A stretch of 64,000 nucleotides of DNA, from assembly GCA_017937485.1 (NCBI GenBank), contig JAGBDN010000011.1:62001-126000 (forward strand), in the 5' to 3' direction. The translations under genes were made by a program, and so were the position numbers. Position 1 is the first letter of the stretch, and each line of letters starts with the position of its first letter. Below are positions 28,285 through 37,497 of the stretch, piece after piece. This DNA is from Thermoguttaceae bacterium. GTDB lineage: Bacteria > Planctomycetota > Planctomycetia > Pirellulales > Thermoguttaceae. The notes under the pieces were generated by a model, which had not been told where the DNA came from, searched no databases, and saw only the letters and a list, made by a program, of their open reading frames with translations.

Positions 28285-30141
28285 CTAAATCCGCAACGCG
28301 TCGACCGGTTTCAAGCGCGCCGCTCGCAACGCCGGCAAGACGCTCGAAGCGACCGCGATAAAAAGCGAACCGACGACGATCCAAAAAACGGTCGCGGGCT
28401 CGATAATCGCCGGCACCTGATGGAACATATAAATCGACGGGTCGAACACTTCGCGCCCCATTATCCGCGACAAAAAGTCGGCGACCTCTTGGATATTCGC
28501 GACGAACCAAAAGCCGAGCGCGGTTCCCAATCCGGCGCCGACGAGCCCGAGCGCGAGTCCGTAAAGGAGGAAAATTTGCATAATTCCGCTTCCGCTCGCC
28601 CCCAACGACTTCAAAATGCCGACGTCGCGCGTTTTTTCGACGACGATCATAAAAAAGATCGCCAAAATTCCAAATCCCGCGACGCAAATCGATAAAAAGA
28701 GCAACACGTTCAAAATCGACAGTTCCATTTCGACCGCCGCCAACGTCGTCGCTTGTTGGTCGCGCCAAGTTTCGATTTCATAAAGCTGTTCCGGGAACTC
28801 CTCGGCGGCGCGCAGTCGGTCGCGCAGTTCCTCGATTTTGACGCCCGGTTTCGCCTTAATCAGAAGCTGGGTCGCCATTTTCGTTCCGTCGTCGGCGATC
28901 ATTCCGCGCAATTTTTGCAGACGGTCGATCGGGACGAAAACGAACGACTCGTCGTACTCCGCCATTCGGCACTCGTAAAGGTCGACGACGGTGAAGCGGT
29001 CGGAAACGAAAGCGCGCGTCGGATTCTCGAAATTAACGCCCAAAAAAGAAAGCGTTACGTCGGCGCCGGGAACGATCGCGAGCGACTCGCGCAACTCCTC
29101 GACGCCGGTCGTCGGATTCAAATGACGACGGCGCGCCCCGGAAACGAGCCCGACGCCGAGAATCGCGCCGGTTTCTTGCGTCGTTTCTTTATCGATTCCC
29201 GTTTCAAATTCTGCCAAACCGTCGAACGGCGACGCGGCGACGGCGATCGGAACGCGGGTCGGGTCGTCTTCCGAATCGGCGGCGCCGTCGAGTTCCGGCG
29301 TTTCCGGCGCGACTTCGGCCAAGTCCGGCGTCGGCGCGGCGTCGAGCGGCGAGTCGAGTTCCGGGAAACCGGCGTCGAACGGCGACGAAACGGTCGGAAC
29401 GGACGGCGCGACGGCGGTCGTTTCCTCCTCCATCGGGTCGTAATTCGGCGCTTTGGGGAAGTTTTGGAGCGCGGCGGCGTAAGGGTCGCCGGAGGAAGCG
29501 TCCGACTCGGCGACGTCTTCGAGCGGCGGCGCGGAATCGGCTTGCGCCGTTTTTTCGAGAATTTCGCGGCGTCGGCGCCGTTCGTCCAAACGATATTTCT
29601 CGTATTTAGCGTCGGCGCGACGTTTTTTCCACCCCGCTTCGGCCAAACGCCGTCGAACGACGCCGTCGGCTCCGAACGTCGAATTTTGAACGTCGTACCC
29701 GTCTTCGCGGAGGTCGAACGAGAGCGCCTTGCGGTTTTCCGGGTGCTGCAAATATTGCGCGATCGCCGTAACGCGCTCGTTCGTCGCGGCGTCGACGCCG
29801 ACGATTTGCACTTGGCGCGTGATCACTTCGCCGCCGCCGAACTCGAAACTAAGCATTCCGGGCGTCGTTACCGTCGGCGTAATCGCTTCAATCAAATCGC
29901 CGGCGACCTTTTGCGCGTCGCGAATGCGGGAATCGACGTCGTCGAAACCGCGCAAGGAATACGAACTGACCGTAACGTCCGAAAGAGCGCCGTGAATACG
30001 GTTCTCCATTTCGCGGCTGAAACCGAGCATTACCGCGTTCACGACGATCATCGTCGCGACGCCGAGAGTAACGCTAACGACGCTGACCAACGCGATGCGC
30101 CGCGTCAAAAGATAACGCCAAATCAGCAACAGTTTATACAT
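28285..30141 (-). CDS. LolC/LolE-type ABC permease with acidic insertion
   Basis: 618 residues against roughly 400 for LolC or LolE. The N-terminal cytosolic motif LIWRYLLTRRIALVSVVSV and first membrane helix (about 15-38) are followed by a large periplasmic MacB-PCD-like domain. The C-terminal FtsX domain has three helices, with the conserved EKTRDVGILKSLGA segment and a final LPALRAARLKPVDALR tail. Within the periplasmic part, about residues 180-325 form a Pro/Asp/Glu/Ala-rich, low-complexity insertion. Likely pairs with the following LolD-type ATPase in outer-membrane lipoprotein release; a MacB-like export role is the alternative. Start: ATG with AAGGAAGG upstream. lysS lies upstream on the same strand. 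Confidence 0.86.
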   Translation of the reverse strand: MYKLLLIWRYLLTRRIALVSVVSVTLGVATMIVVNAVMLGFSREMENRIHGALSDVTVSSYSLRGFDDVDSRIRDAQKVAGDLIEAITPTVTTPGMLSFEFGGGEVITRQVQIVGVDAATNERVTAIAQYLQHPENRKALSFDLREDGYDVQNSTFGADGVVRRRLAEAGWKKRRADAKYEKYRLDERRRRREILEKTAQADSAPPLEDVAESDASSGDPYAAALQNFPKAPNYDPMEEETTAVAPSVPTVSSPFDAGFPELDSPLDAAPTPDLAEVAPETPELDGAADSEDDPTRVPIAVAASPFDGLAEFETGIDKETTQETGAILGVGLVSGARRRHLNPTTGVEELRESLAIVPGADVTLSFLGVNFENPTRAFVSDRFTVVDLYECRMAEYDESFVFVPIDRLQKLRGMIADDGTKMATQLLIKAKPGVKIEELRDRLRAAEEFPEQLYEIETWRDQQATTLAAVEMELSILNVLLFLSICVAGFGILAIFFMIVVEKTRDVGILKSLGASGSGIMQIFLLYGLALGLVGAGLGTALGFWFVANIQEVADFLSRIMGREVFDPSIYMFHQVPAIIEPATVFWIVVGSLFIAVASSVLPALRAARLKPVDALRI

Positions 30142-30547
30142 TCGGCCTTCCTTGCCGCTTCGTTGGGTTTCGCTCGCCGGAATCCGTCGAACGGTTTCTT
30201 TTATTCTATTTTCGCTTCGTTTTTATCGAACGTCGCCGCGAACGCTCGAACGTTTTACGTCTCGTCGGAGCGCAAAAGTCGACGCAAACGTCGAAAATCG
30301 CCGCGAAATCCGGAAAAGCGGTCGTCATTTTCGGTTTAATCGCTAAACTCGACGCGACCGTTTCCGTTTTCGGACGCAAAAAAGCCCCCGACGGTCGTCC
30401 GAGTCGACGCCTCCCGCGTCTCAACCCGCCCGACCGTCGAAGTCGCCTCGTTTCATTTTAACGGCCAAACGCCTCCGCGCGTCTAAAACGCCGCGAACGA
30501 AACCGCTCGCGGCGGCGTTAAAAGCGTTTCGACCGTTAAAGTCGCAA
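30142..30547 (-). other. Intergenic region between lysS and the permease gene
   Basis: 406 bases. No gene seen. It contains two minus-strand hairpins that could end lysS transcription: one close to the stop (30488-30519, bulged stem, four T's) and a stronger one at 30378-30440. Confidence 0.45.
30378..30440 (-). terminator. Candidate lysS terminator
   Basis: Minus-strand GACGGTCG / CGACCGTC outer stem with an inner GACGC...GCGTC pairing, then GGGGGC and six T's. About 110-170 bases after the lysS stop. Confidence 0.5.
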
Positions 30548-32089
30548 TCACTCGAACGTTTCCGGCTTCAAGGTCGGGAACAAAATGACCTCGCGAATGC
30601 TCGTCGTGTCGGTGAGCATCATCGTCAGGCGGTCGATCCCCATCCCGAGACCGCCGGCCGGAGGCATCGCGTAACGAAGGGCGCGGATAAAATCGTGATC
30701 CATCTTCGCCATCGAGTCTTCGTCCTTTTGCCCTTCGAGCTGACTGCGGAAGAGTTGTTCTTGCAGGTCGGGGTCGTTCAGCTCGGTGTAAGCGTTCGCC
30801 AATTCGCAACCGCGGACGAAAAGTTCGAAACGTTCCGCGATCGCCGGGTTCGAGCGCTTCCGCTTCGTCAACGGGCAAATGCTCGCCGGGTAGTCGATAA
30901 TGAAGACCGGGCCGACGAGCGAATCTTCGACCTTTTCTTCAAAAATGTCGTTGCGCACGACGTCGACGTGTTTCTTGTCGACGTCTTCGATTCCGATCGA
31001 TTTCGCGTATTCGATCACCGCGGCGTCGTCGGTCGGGTCGATACCGGTCGCTTCGGCCAGCGCGTCGAAATACGTCTTCCGTTCGAACGGCGGCGTGAAG
31101 TCGATTTCTTGCCCGCCCCAGGGGAGAACGAAGCCGCGACCAAGCGCTTTGATCGCGTTGCAGATGATTTTCTCGGTAATATCCATCATCGAGCGGTAGT
31201 CGCCGTAGGCTTGATACAGCTCCATCAGGGTAAATTCCGGGTTGTGCGTTTGGTCGACGCCTTCGTTTCGATAAACGCGACCAATTTCAAAAACGCGTTC
31301 CATCCCGCCGACGAGGAGGCGTTTGAGGTGTAATTCGAGCGCGATGCGCATATAGAGCGTCGCGTCGAGGGCGTTGTGGTGCGTCGTGAACGGTCGAGCG
31401 GCGGCGCCCCCGGCGACCGAGTGGAGCGTCGGGCCTTCGACTTCGACGAACCCTTCGCCGGCGAGCGTTTGGCGAATCGACGAAACGATCTTCGTTCGGT
31501 CGAGCGCGCGTTGGAGGACGCCGTCGGTGTGAACGAGGTCGACGTAGCGCATCCGCGAGCGGAGTTCCGGGTCGTTAATTCCCTTGAACTTGTCGGGCGG
31601 CGTCTCGATCGATTTGCTCAGGAAGTGGACGTCGGACGCGAAGACGGTCAGTTCGCCGCGTTGCGTCTTCTTGAATTCGCCGTCGACGCCGACCAAGTCG
31701 CCGAGGTCGACGCAGAGCGCGAGTTCCCAGGCTTGTTCGGGAACTTGGTTTTTCCCGATCATAATTTGGATTTCGCCGCTCCAATCCTTAATCGTCCAGA
31801 AAATGAGCTTTCCTTGTTTGCGTTGGAGCATCACGCGGCCGGCGACGCGGACTTGCGGGCCGCTCGTCGGGATTTCGGTGCGCGGCGGGGCGCCTTCGTA
31901 TTTCGGCGGAAGTTCGATCGGTTCGCCGACGACGATTTCGCTTTCGCGAGCGCGGACGTCGCCGATCAGCGAACGGTCGTCGAAACGCCCGCCCCAAGGA
32001 TCGATCCCCATTTCTTCGATTTTGCGCAGTTTTTCGCGTCGCGCCGCCTCTAAAACGACGCCGGTTCCAGTCGCTTCGGCTTTCGCCAT
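30548..32089 (-). CDS. lysS: Lysyl-tRNA synthetase, class II
   Basis: 513 residues. Charges tRNA-Lys with lysine using ATP. N-terminal OB-fold anticodon-binding domain (about 60-170, with GRVMLQRKQGKLIFW), then the class II catalytic core: motif 2 VYRNEGVDQTHNPEFTLME and motif 3 GLGMGIDRLTMML near the C-terminus. The start at 32089 is an ATG with GGGGAG upstream, preferred to a TTG three codons earlier. A minus-strand TATAAT lies about 155 bases upstream. Divergent from the ECF sigma gene. Confidence 0.97.
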   Translation of the reverse strand: MAKAEATGTGVVLEAARREKLRKIEEMGIDPWGGRFDDRSLIGDVRARESEIVVGEPIELPPKYEGAPPRTEIPTSGPQVRVAGRVMLQRKQGKLIFWTIKDWSGEIQIMIGKNQVPEQAWELALCVDLGDLVGVDGEFKKTQRGELTVFASDVHFLSKSIETPPDKFKGINDPELRSRMRYVDLVHTDGVLQRALDRTKIVSSIRQTLAGEGFVEVEGPTLHSVAGGAAARPFTTHHNALDATLYMRIALELHLKRLLVGGMERVFEIGRVYRNEGVDQTHNPEFTLMELYQAYGDYRSMMDITEKIICNAIKALGRGFVLPWGGQEIDFTPPFERKTYFDALAEATGIDPTDDAAVIEYAKSIGIEDVDKKHVDVVRNDIFEEKVEDSLVGPVFIIDYPASICPLTKRKRSNPAIAERFELFVRGCELANAYTELNDPDLQEQLFRSQLEGQKDEDSMAKMDHDFIRALRYAMPPAGGLGMGIDRLTMMLTDTTSIREVILFPTLKPETFE

Positions 32090-32243
32090 TTTACCCAACT
32101 CCCCAAATTTAACGTTTATTCGATGATTTCGCGCAAGTCGCCGCCGCTCGAAACGTTATTAACGCCAGAATCGCCAATATCGTTCCAAACGTCTTCGCCG
32201 ACTCGCCCTCCGACGCGAACGCGCCGCGTCGAGAAACGCCGTT

Positions 32244-32249
32244 ATTATA
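32244..32249 (-). promoter_or_regulatory. Candidate -10 element of lysS
   Basis: Exact TATAAT on the minus strand in an AT-rich pocket; the -35 about 17 bases upstream (TTTTCA) is poor. Confidence 0.35.
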
Positions 32250-32494
32250 CAACGAAAACGCTCGTTTGAAAACCGACGCCGCCTTGCGACCGCGCAAAAA
32301 ACGCCGTTTTCTCGCAAAAACGCGCTTTCGTTCGTCGTTCGCGTCTCGCCGTCGCGCTCCGTCGGCGCAAAATCGCCGGATTATAACGACTTTAACGCGT
32401 TGAGTCAACGTCGTTTCGTCGACAAAATTCCTTTGTCCCGCTTCCCGTCGCCGCGCTAAATACTCCCGATTTCGTCGAAATTCGCCGCCCCGCC

Positions 32495-32528
32495 TTGTTT
32501 TTTAGGACGTTCGCCTTATAATATAAGG
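32495..32528 (+). promoter_or_regulatory. Promoter of the ECF sigma gene with palindromic -10
   Basis: TTGTTT (32495-32500), 16-base spacer, TATAAT (32517-32522). The -10 is embedded in CCTTATAATATAAGG (32514-32528), whose 7-base arms pair perfectly around one central base, so it could be an operator. A 12-base core is shared with the element upstream of DUF58 gene 1. Confidence 0.5.
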
Positions 32529-32652
32529 AATATTTCGGCGACGTCGTCGTTTCCGCCGGGACTTGCTCGTCTCGTTTTCCGGCGTCGACCGATTCGACGC
32601 AATTCGCCCGCTTTTCCTCCTTTCCCCGTTTTAACGTTTGCAGGTTCCCCCA

Positions 32653-33381
32653 ATGTCCGACGCTCCGACGCCTCGACCGTTCGACGCCGCCTCCCCTCTC
32701 GACGAACGCGCCGCGCAATCCTCCGACGTTTCGCCGAACGCCTCCCAATTCGCCTCCGTCGTCCTCGACGCGACGAACGACCCCGAACGCGACGCCGAAG
32801 CGCGACGAATGATCGACGAGATGTTCGCCGAACATCGCGAACGCCTCCTTCGAATGATCGAGTTGCGCCTTCAACCGGAGTTGCGCAGCCGCGTCGACGC
32901 CAACGACGTGTTGCAGGAGTCCTTCATCGAGGCTTACCGACAGTTGCGCGGCGGCATTTCCGCGCCGAAGGCTTCGTCGCTCGTTTGGTTGCGCCTCATC
33001 GTCAACCAGCAGCTGGTAACGTTTTACCGCCGTTACTGCCAAACGCAAAAGCGGAACGTCGGCCGCGAAATTTCGATTTCCGCGCCGAGAATGCAAGCCG
33101 ACCCGACGTCGACGTCCCTCTTTCTCGTCGGCAAGCTGACGTCGCCGTCCCTCGCCGCGCGCCGAGCCGAATTGACGATTAAACTGCGCGAATGTCTCGA
33201 AAAGCTCGACCCGGACGACCGCGAAATCTTGTCGTTGCGGCACTTCGAGCAGTTGAGCAACCGCGAGACGGCGGAAGAATTGAACGTCGCGCCGAACGTC
33301 GCCAGCGTCCGTTACCTCCGCGCGCTCAAAAAATTCCGCGTCGTGTTGCAAGCGGAAAAACTCGACGAACTCCTCGAGTAG
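32653..33381 (+). CDS. ECF-type RNA polymerase sigma factor (planctomycete kinase-linked type)
   Basis: 242 residues. A disordered acidic N-terminus of about 55 residues precedes sigma region 2 (DANDVLQESFIEAYRQL, the polymerase-binding helix, about 84-100). A linker with charged loops follows, then region 4 (LDPDDREILSLRHFEQLS plus helix-turn-helix NRETAEELNVAPNVASVRYLRALKKF). No anti-sigma gene is adjacent; instead a membrane Ser/Thr kinase follows at 294 bases on the same strand. This pairing is known for several planctomycete ECF groups, where the kinase is thought to control the sigma factor. Start: ATG at 32653; the ribosome binding site is weak, and a TTG 15 bases upstream is the alternative. 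Confidence 0.9.
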   Translation: MSDAPTPRPFDAASPLDERAAQSSDVSPNASQFASVVLDATNDPERDAEARRMIDEMFAEHRERLLRMIELRLQPELRSRVDANDVLQESFIEAYRQLRGGISAPKASSLVWLRLIVNQQLVTFYRRYCQTQKRNVGREISISAPRMQADPTSTSLFLVGKLTSPSLAARRAELTIKLRECLEKLDPDDREILSLRHFEQLSNRETAEELNVAPNVASVRYLRALKKFRVVLQAEKLDELLE

Positions 33382-33675
33382 ACGCCGACGTCGAACGGGC
33401 GCCGTTCCCGTCGTCCGCCCCCCAAACGACGTTCGACGCCGTTCGCCCGCAAGCCGTCGAGTCGACGCGAAACGAGCGAACGGCCGTCTCGTCGCCGCTA
33501 CGACCGGCAAATTTTATCCAAACTAACATTCTCGCAAAAATTTTCGCGACGGAAGCGCCGAACGCCGCAAAACGCGTACTTCTAAAAAGCGTCGCCCTTG
33601 CCAAGGCGCCGACGTTCGCGACGCCGGTCGTCGCAAACGCCGCATTTCCCGCTTTTTTCCTATTTTAACGCCGCT

Positions 33676-36600
33676 ATGTCCGACCTCTTCGATAAACAAC
33701 GCCCCGACGCGCCCCTTTCCAACGCGGAACCGTCCGACGCGCCCGCTTCCGAAACGACGCAAATTTCCCAATTTCTCCCGTCGACGCCCGACTCGTCGGT
33801 TCCGCTCGACTCGGAGGAACCCGACCTCGAAGCGCTTTCGGAACGCTTCGTCGAAGACTTTCGCGCCGGTCGCCGCCCGTCGGTCGACGAGTACGCGGAA
33901 CGGTTCCCGGAGTTCGCCGAAGAGATTCGCGAGCTTTTCCCGGCGCTTCTGCTCCTCGAAAAGGGCGGAACCCGCGAAGCGCTGTCGAGTCTTTCGCAGG
34001 GCGCGTCGCGGCAAGGGTTCGCGATTTCCGGACTCGAACGCTTGAAAAATTATCGAATCGTTCGCGAAATCGGGCGCGGCGGAATGGGCGTCGTTTACGA
34101 GGCTTGGGACGAAACGCTCGAACGAACGGTCGCGCTCAAAGCGATGAAAATTTTTCCCGGCGAAGAAGAGCAAACGATCAAACGCTTTCAACGCGAAGCG
34201 AAGACGGCGGCGCGCCTCCACCATACGAATATTGTTCCAGTTTTCGATTCCGACGTTCTCGACGACAAGTTTTTTTACGTTATGCAACTCGTCGACGGCG
34301 TTAATCTCGAACAATTTTTGCGGATGAAGGAAGCGGAAGCGTCCGAATCGCTCGCCGACGCAAGCGGTTCCGCGCCTCGGTCGAGTTCGAAGGGCCTCGA
34401 TTCGCAAAGCGCCGCTTCCTCCGTCGACTCGTTCGCGGATACGACGGAGCTTTCGTCGAAGTTTACGCCGAGCGAAGCGGAAATTCCCGCCGACTCGCAA
34501 GCCGCCGTCGAACTTCCGCTCCAAACCGACGGTCAAAAAAACGACGGTTTCTTCGCCCGCCGCGCCGACGCCAAACGCCGACGCGCCGAACGTCGAGAAA
34601 CGGTCAATCCGAGCGCGTTCGGCGCCCGTTTTCCGGCGGCGAGCAAACCGCTTCTCTCCGTTCGCATCGCGGATTCGAATTACTATCAACGCGTTTGCGA
34701 CGTCGTCGTTCAAGCGGCGCAGGGACTCGATTACGCGCACCGGCACGACGTCGTTCACCGCGACATTAAACCGTCGAACTTAATCGTCGACGAAGACGGC
34801 GTCGTTTGGATCACCGACTTCGGTCTCGCGAAATCGACGACCGAAAACGATTTGACGCGCCAAGGTCAGCTTGTCGGAACGCTCCGCTACCTCGCGCCGG
34901 AAGCGCTCGAAGGAAATTTTTCGCCCCTTACGGACGTTTACTCGCTCGGCTTAACCCTTTACGAACTCTTGACTTTCACGCCGGCGTTCGACGAGACGAA
35001 CTACACGAAGCTCCTCGCGCAGGTCGCCGAGGGCCGCCCGACTCGCCCGCGCAAAATCAACCCGAAAATCCCGCTCGACCTCGAAACGATCGTCCTCAAA
35101 GCGATCGAACCGACGCCGGAAAAGCGGTACGCGTCCGCCGGGGAACTCGCCGACGACCTGCAACGTTTCCTCGACGACCGCCCGATTCGAGCGCGCCGCG
35201 TTAGTTTCGTCGGCCGCGTTTGGCGTTGGTGTAAAAGGAACCGTTTGGTCGCCGGGCTCCTTTTTTCGATTATCGTTTTGATAACCGTTATTTTCGCCGG
35301 AATTTCGACGAGTTACGTTCGCACGCTGGCGCTCGTTCGAGCGAAAGAAGCGGAGTCGCAGCGGGCGCAAAAGAACCTCGATCTCGCGCTCGAAGCGTTC
35401 GACGACGTGTTCGAGTCGCTCGGCGACGCGGCGGCGGTCGATTTCAACTTCCTCAACGACTCCGAATCGCTCGGAGCGCCGACCGACGACCCGTCGATTT
35501 CGGCGAAGGAAGCGCGCGTTCTCGAAAATCTTCTCGAGTTTTACGACGGTTTCGTCGCCGAAAACGAAAACGAGCCGACGCTCCTCTTGAAGTCGGCGCG
35601 AGCTCGCGTTCGCGTCGGGACGATTCGCAAGTTGCTCGGTCGCTCTCGGGACTCCGACGCGTTCCCGAAAGCGCTCGAACTTTACCGCCGCGCGCTCGAT
35701 TTCGCTCCCGACGAAATGGAACGGGCGCAAATCGCGCTCGAAAAAGCGAACGTCGTTCGCGCGGCTTACGAAGCGGCGTCGCTCGAAAACCGGCTCGCCG
35801 AATTCCTTCCCCTTTGCGCGGAGTCGCTCGCCGAGTTGGCGACGTTTCCCGCCGACTCGCCGTTGGTCGAAGCGCGCGACCGAGCGGCGGCGCAACTCCG
35901 GTTCGAACGAGCGATTCTCCGACTCGAAAACTTGCGCGTCGCCGACGAACGCTCGGGCCGCCTCCATTTCCTCGAAACGTCGAAACGAACGCTCCCGACG
36001 CCGGAAGCGGTCGCGGAAATCGACGCCGACTTCGCCGCCGTCGGAGAACGCCTCGAACGCCTCCTCGCCTCCGGAACGCCGCAAACGCCGGACTACTTCT
36101 TTACGGCGATTAAGTTCAACGCGTTTTCGTCGATTTGGGCCGCGACGCTTGAACAACCGGAAAAAGCCCTCGAACTGCAAGCGCAAAGCGACCGCCTCGC
36201 CCATCGTTTCGCGACCCTTTACCCGAACGACTCGCGCTCTTACATCGCGACGATGCTTCACTGCGTCGTCAAAACGGTCGCCGACGCCGACGCGCTTCCC
36301 GCCGACGACGTCGCGACGCGCCGCGCCGAACTCGAAAACGCCGAAAATCGCGCCTTTTCGACCGCCGACGCGCTCGTCGAGAAGTTCCCGAACTCGCCGC
36401 AATACGACGCGTTCCGCGTTGTCGTTTATTATCACTTCGCCAAGCGGGAAGCGGTTCTCGGGAACCTCGAACGCGCCGACGAACTTCTCGCTCAAGCGGA
36501 AACGCTCGCCGTCGAGTTCGCGAAGACGCGTCCGGATTTCGACGACTTCCAGTTCTTCGGGCCGTTGCGCGCCGCCCGCGCCGAGCTTTGCGTCGCGCTC

Positions 36601-36936
36601 GGCAAACTCGACGAAGCGGAAGAATACGTCGCGAAGATGGAAACCGCGCTCCGCCGCTTCGAAGAAAACGCCGCGACGGCTCCGGACGCGGACGCGCCGA
36701 GTCGTCAAACCCGCCGTCAAGAAACGCAAGCCTCCGTCGAACGGTTGCGAACGCTCTTGGCCGAAGCGCGCGGCGGCGCTCCCTCGTCCGCGACGACGGT
36801 CGAGACGTCCGAAAAAACCGAATCGAACGGTTTGACGCCGCCCGCCGAAACTTCCGCGACGCTCGAATCCTCCGAACCGTCCGAACCGGTCGCGACGCCG
36901 GAAACGTTTCCGACGTTCGAAACGCTCGCGTTCTAA
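33676..36936 (+). CDS. Membrane Ser/Thr protein kinase with C-terminal helical repeat domain
   Basis: 1086 residues. N-terminal planctomycete signature (RFVEDFRAGRRPSVDEYAER, then FPEFAEEIRELFPALLLLE). Hanks-type kinase domain: Gly loop GRGGMGVVYEAW (about 133-144), VALKAM lysine, catalytic HRDIKPSN (about 361), DFGLAK (about 381) and LRYLAPEA. An acidic/basic low-complexity insert of roughly 110 residues (about 217-328) splits the kinase between helices D and E. One membrane helix (about 524-548) separates it from an extracytoplasmic, Ala/Glu-rich, TPR-like helical region and an acidic tail. Likely the sensor or effector partner of the upstream ECF sigma factor; target residues are unknown. 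ATG at 33676 lacks a strong ribosome binding site. Ends in a strong terminator. Confidence 0.92.
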   Translation: MSDLFDKQRPDAPLSNAEPSDAPASETTQISQFLPSTPDSSVPLDSEEPDLEALSERFVEDFRAGRRPSVDEYAERFPEFAEEIRELFPALLLLEKGGTREALSSLSQGASRQGFAISGLERLKNYRIVREIGRGGMGVVYEAWDETLERTVALKAMKIFPGEEEQTIKRFQREAKTAARLHHTNIVPVFDSDVLDDKFFYVMQLVDGVNLEQFLRMKEAEASESLADASGSAPRSSSKGLDSQSAASSVDSFADTTELSSKFTPSEAEIPADSQAAVELPLQTDGQKNDGFFARRADAKRRRAERRETVNPSAFGARFPAASKPLLSVRIADSNYYQRVCDVVVQAAQGLDYAHRHDVVHRDIKPSNLIVDEDGVVWITDFGLAKSTTENDLTRQGQLVGTLRYLAPEALEGNFSPLTDVYSLGLTLYELLTFTPAFDETNYTKLLAQVAEGRPTRPRKINPKIPLDLETIVLKAIEPTPEKRYASAGELADDLQRFLDDRPIRARRVSFVGRVWRWCKRNRLVAGLLFSIIVLITVIFAGISTSYVRTLALVRAKEAESQRAQKNLDLALEAFDDVFESLGDAAAVDFNFLNDSESLGAPTDDPSISAKEARVLENLLEFYDGFVAENENEPTLLLKSARARVRVGTIRKLLGRSRDSDAFPKALELYRRALDFAPDEMERAQIALEKANVVRAAYEAASLENRLAEFLPLCAESLAELATFPADSPLVEARDRAAAQLRFERAILRLENLRVADERSGRLHFLETSKRTLPTPEAVAEIDADFAAVGERLERLLASGTPQTPDYFFTAIKFNAFSSIWAATLEQPEKALELQAQSDRLAHRFATLYPNDSRSYIATMLHCVVKTVADADALPADDVATRRAELENAENRAFSTADALVEKFPNSPQYDAFRVVVYYHFAKREAVLGNLERADELLAQAETLAVEFAKTRPDFDDFQFFGPLRAARAELCVALGKLDEAEEYVAKMETALRRFEENAATAPDADAPSRQTRRQETQASVERLRTLLAEARGGAPSSATTVETSEKTESNGLTPPAETSATLESSEPSEPVATPETFPTFETLAF

Positions 36937-36963
36937 GGAACGCCGTTTTTCGTCTTTCCCTCA

Positions 36964-37004
36964 AACGCGGTTTCGCCCAAGCGGCGCGACCGCGTTTTTT
37001 TTTT
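36964..37004 (+). terminator. Intrinsic terminator of the Ser/Thr kinase gene
   Basis: Stem AACGCGGT / ACCGCGTT around a 17-base GC-rich loop, followed by an uninterrupted run of about ten T's. Starts 28 bases past the stop. Confidence 0.85.
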
Positions 37005-37120
37005 GCGTTTTTGTCATTAATACTATAGAGGCGTTTTTGCGCGCCGGGCCGTTCGACGCGTCGCGCTTTCCGTTCGATTTCTCGCGCTTGACGCCGAGCG
37101 CCGCTTTCGTTATTCTTAAA

Positions 37121-37282
37121 ACGGTTCCAACGGTCGAAACGGTCGCGACGTCGACGCCGGTTCCAACGCGTTCAACGGTCTCAACCGTCGAAACGGTCGC
37201 GACGTCGAAACCGATTCCCGGCGTTGAAACGGTCTCAACCGTCGAAACGGTCGCGACGGAATCGGCGATTCCGACGATTTCG
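37121..37282. repeat. 54-bp tandem satellite, three copies
   Basis: Copies start at 37121, 37175 and 37229, an exact 54-base period. Each begins ACGGTY(T/C)CAACSGTCGAAACGG-like and contains the shared core GTCGAAACGGTCGCGACG; divergence rises in the second half of each unit. The plus-strand frame starting at 37121 stays open through all copies and would encode 18-residue TVETVATS-rich repeats, but no ATG precedes it, so it is not called as a gene. Confidence 0.8.
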
Positions 37283-37497
37283 CCGTTTCTTCCGAAAAAT
37301 CGAGTCGATTTTGCCGTTTTTACTCATCGTAAGCGCCGTTTATGCCGATTACGCTATTGCCGACGCGAATATAGTTGGGAAAAAATTTCAAAAAACCTGT
37401 TCGCGCGGCGGTTTTTTCCCTAATGAAGAACCGTTTACAGAACGATTATAGGTTATAGGAAAAAACCTGTTTTTACCCGTTTAAGCGGTTACGCCGT

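Larger units (their letters stand above)
32090..32652. other. Divergent region lysS / ECF sigma
   Basis: 563 bases. It holds a minus-strand TATAAT at 32244-32249 for lysS and a plus-strand promoter with a palindromic -10 at 32495-32528 for the sigma gene. No gene is supported between them. Confidence 0.5.

Noticed and set aside
34951-36729. Minus-strand open frame of about 590 codons antisense to the Ser/Thr kinase
   Set aside because: Shadow of the kinase codon bias; no domain and no start signals.
37037-37423. 128-codon plus-strand frame over the 54-bp satellite
   Set aside because: Starts only at a TTG without a ribosome binding site, and the part after the repeats is not protein-like.
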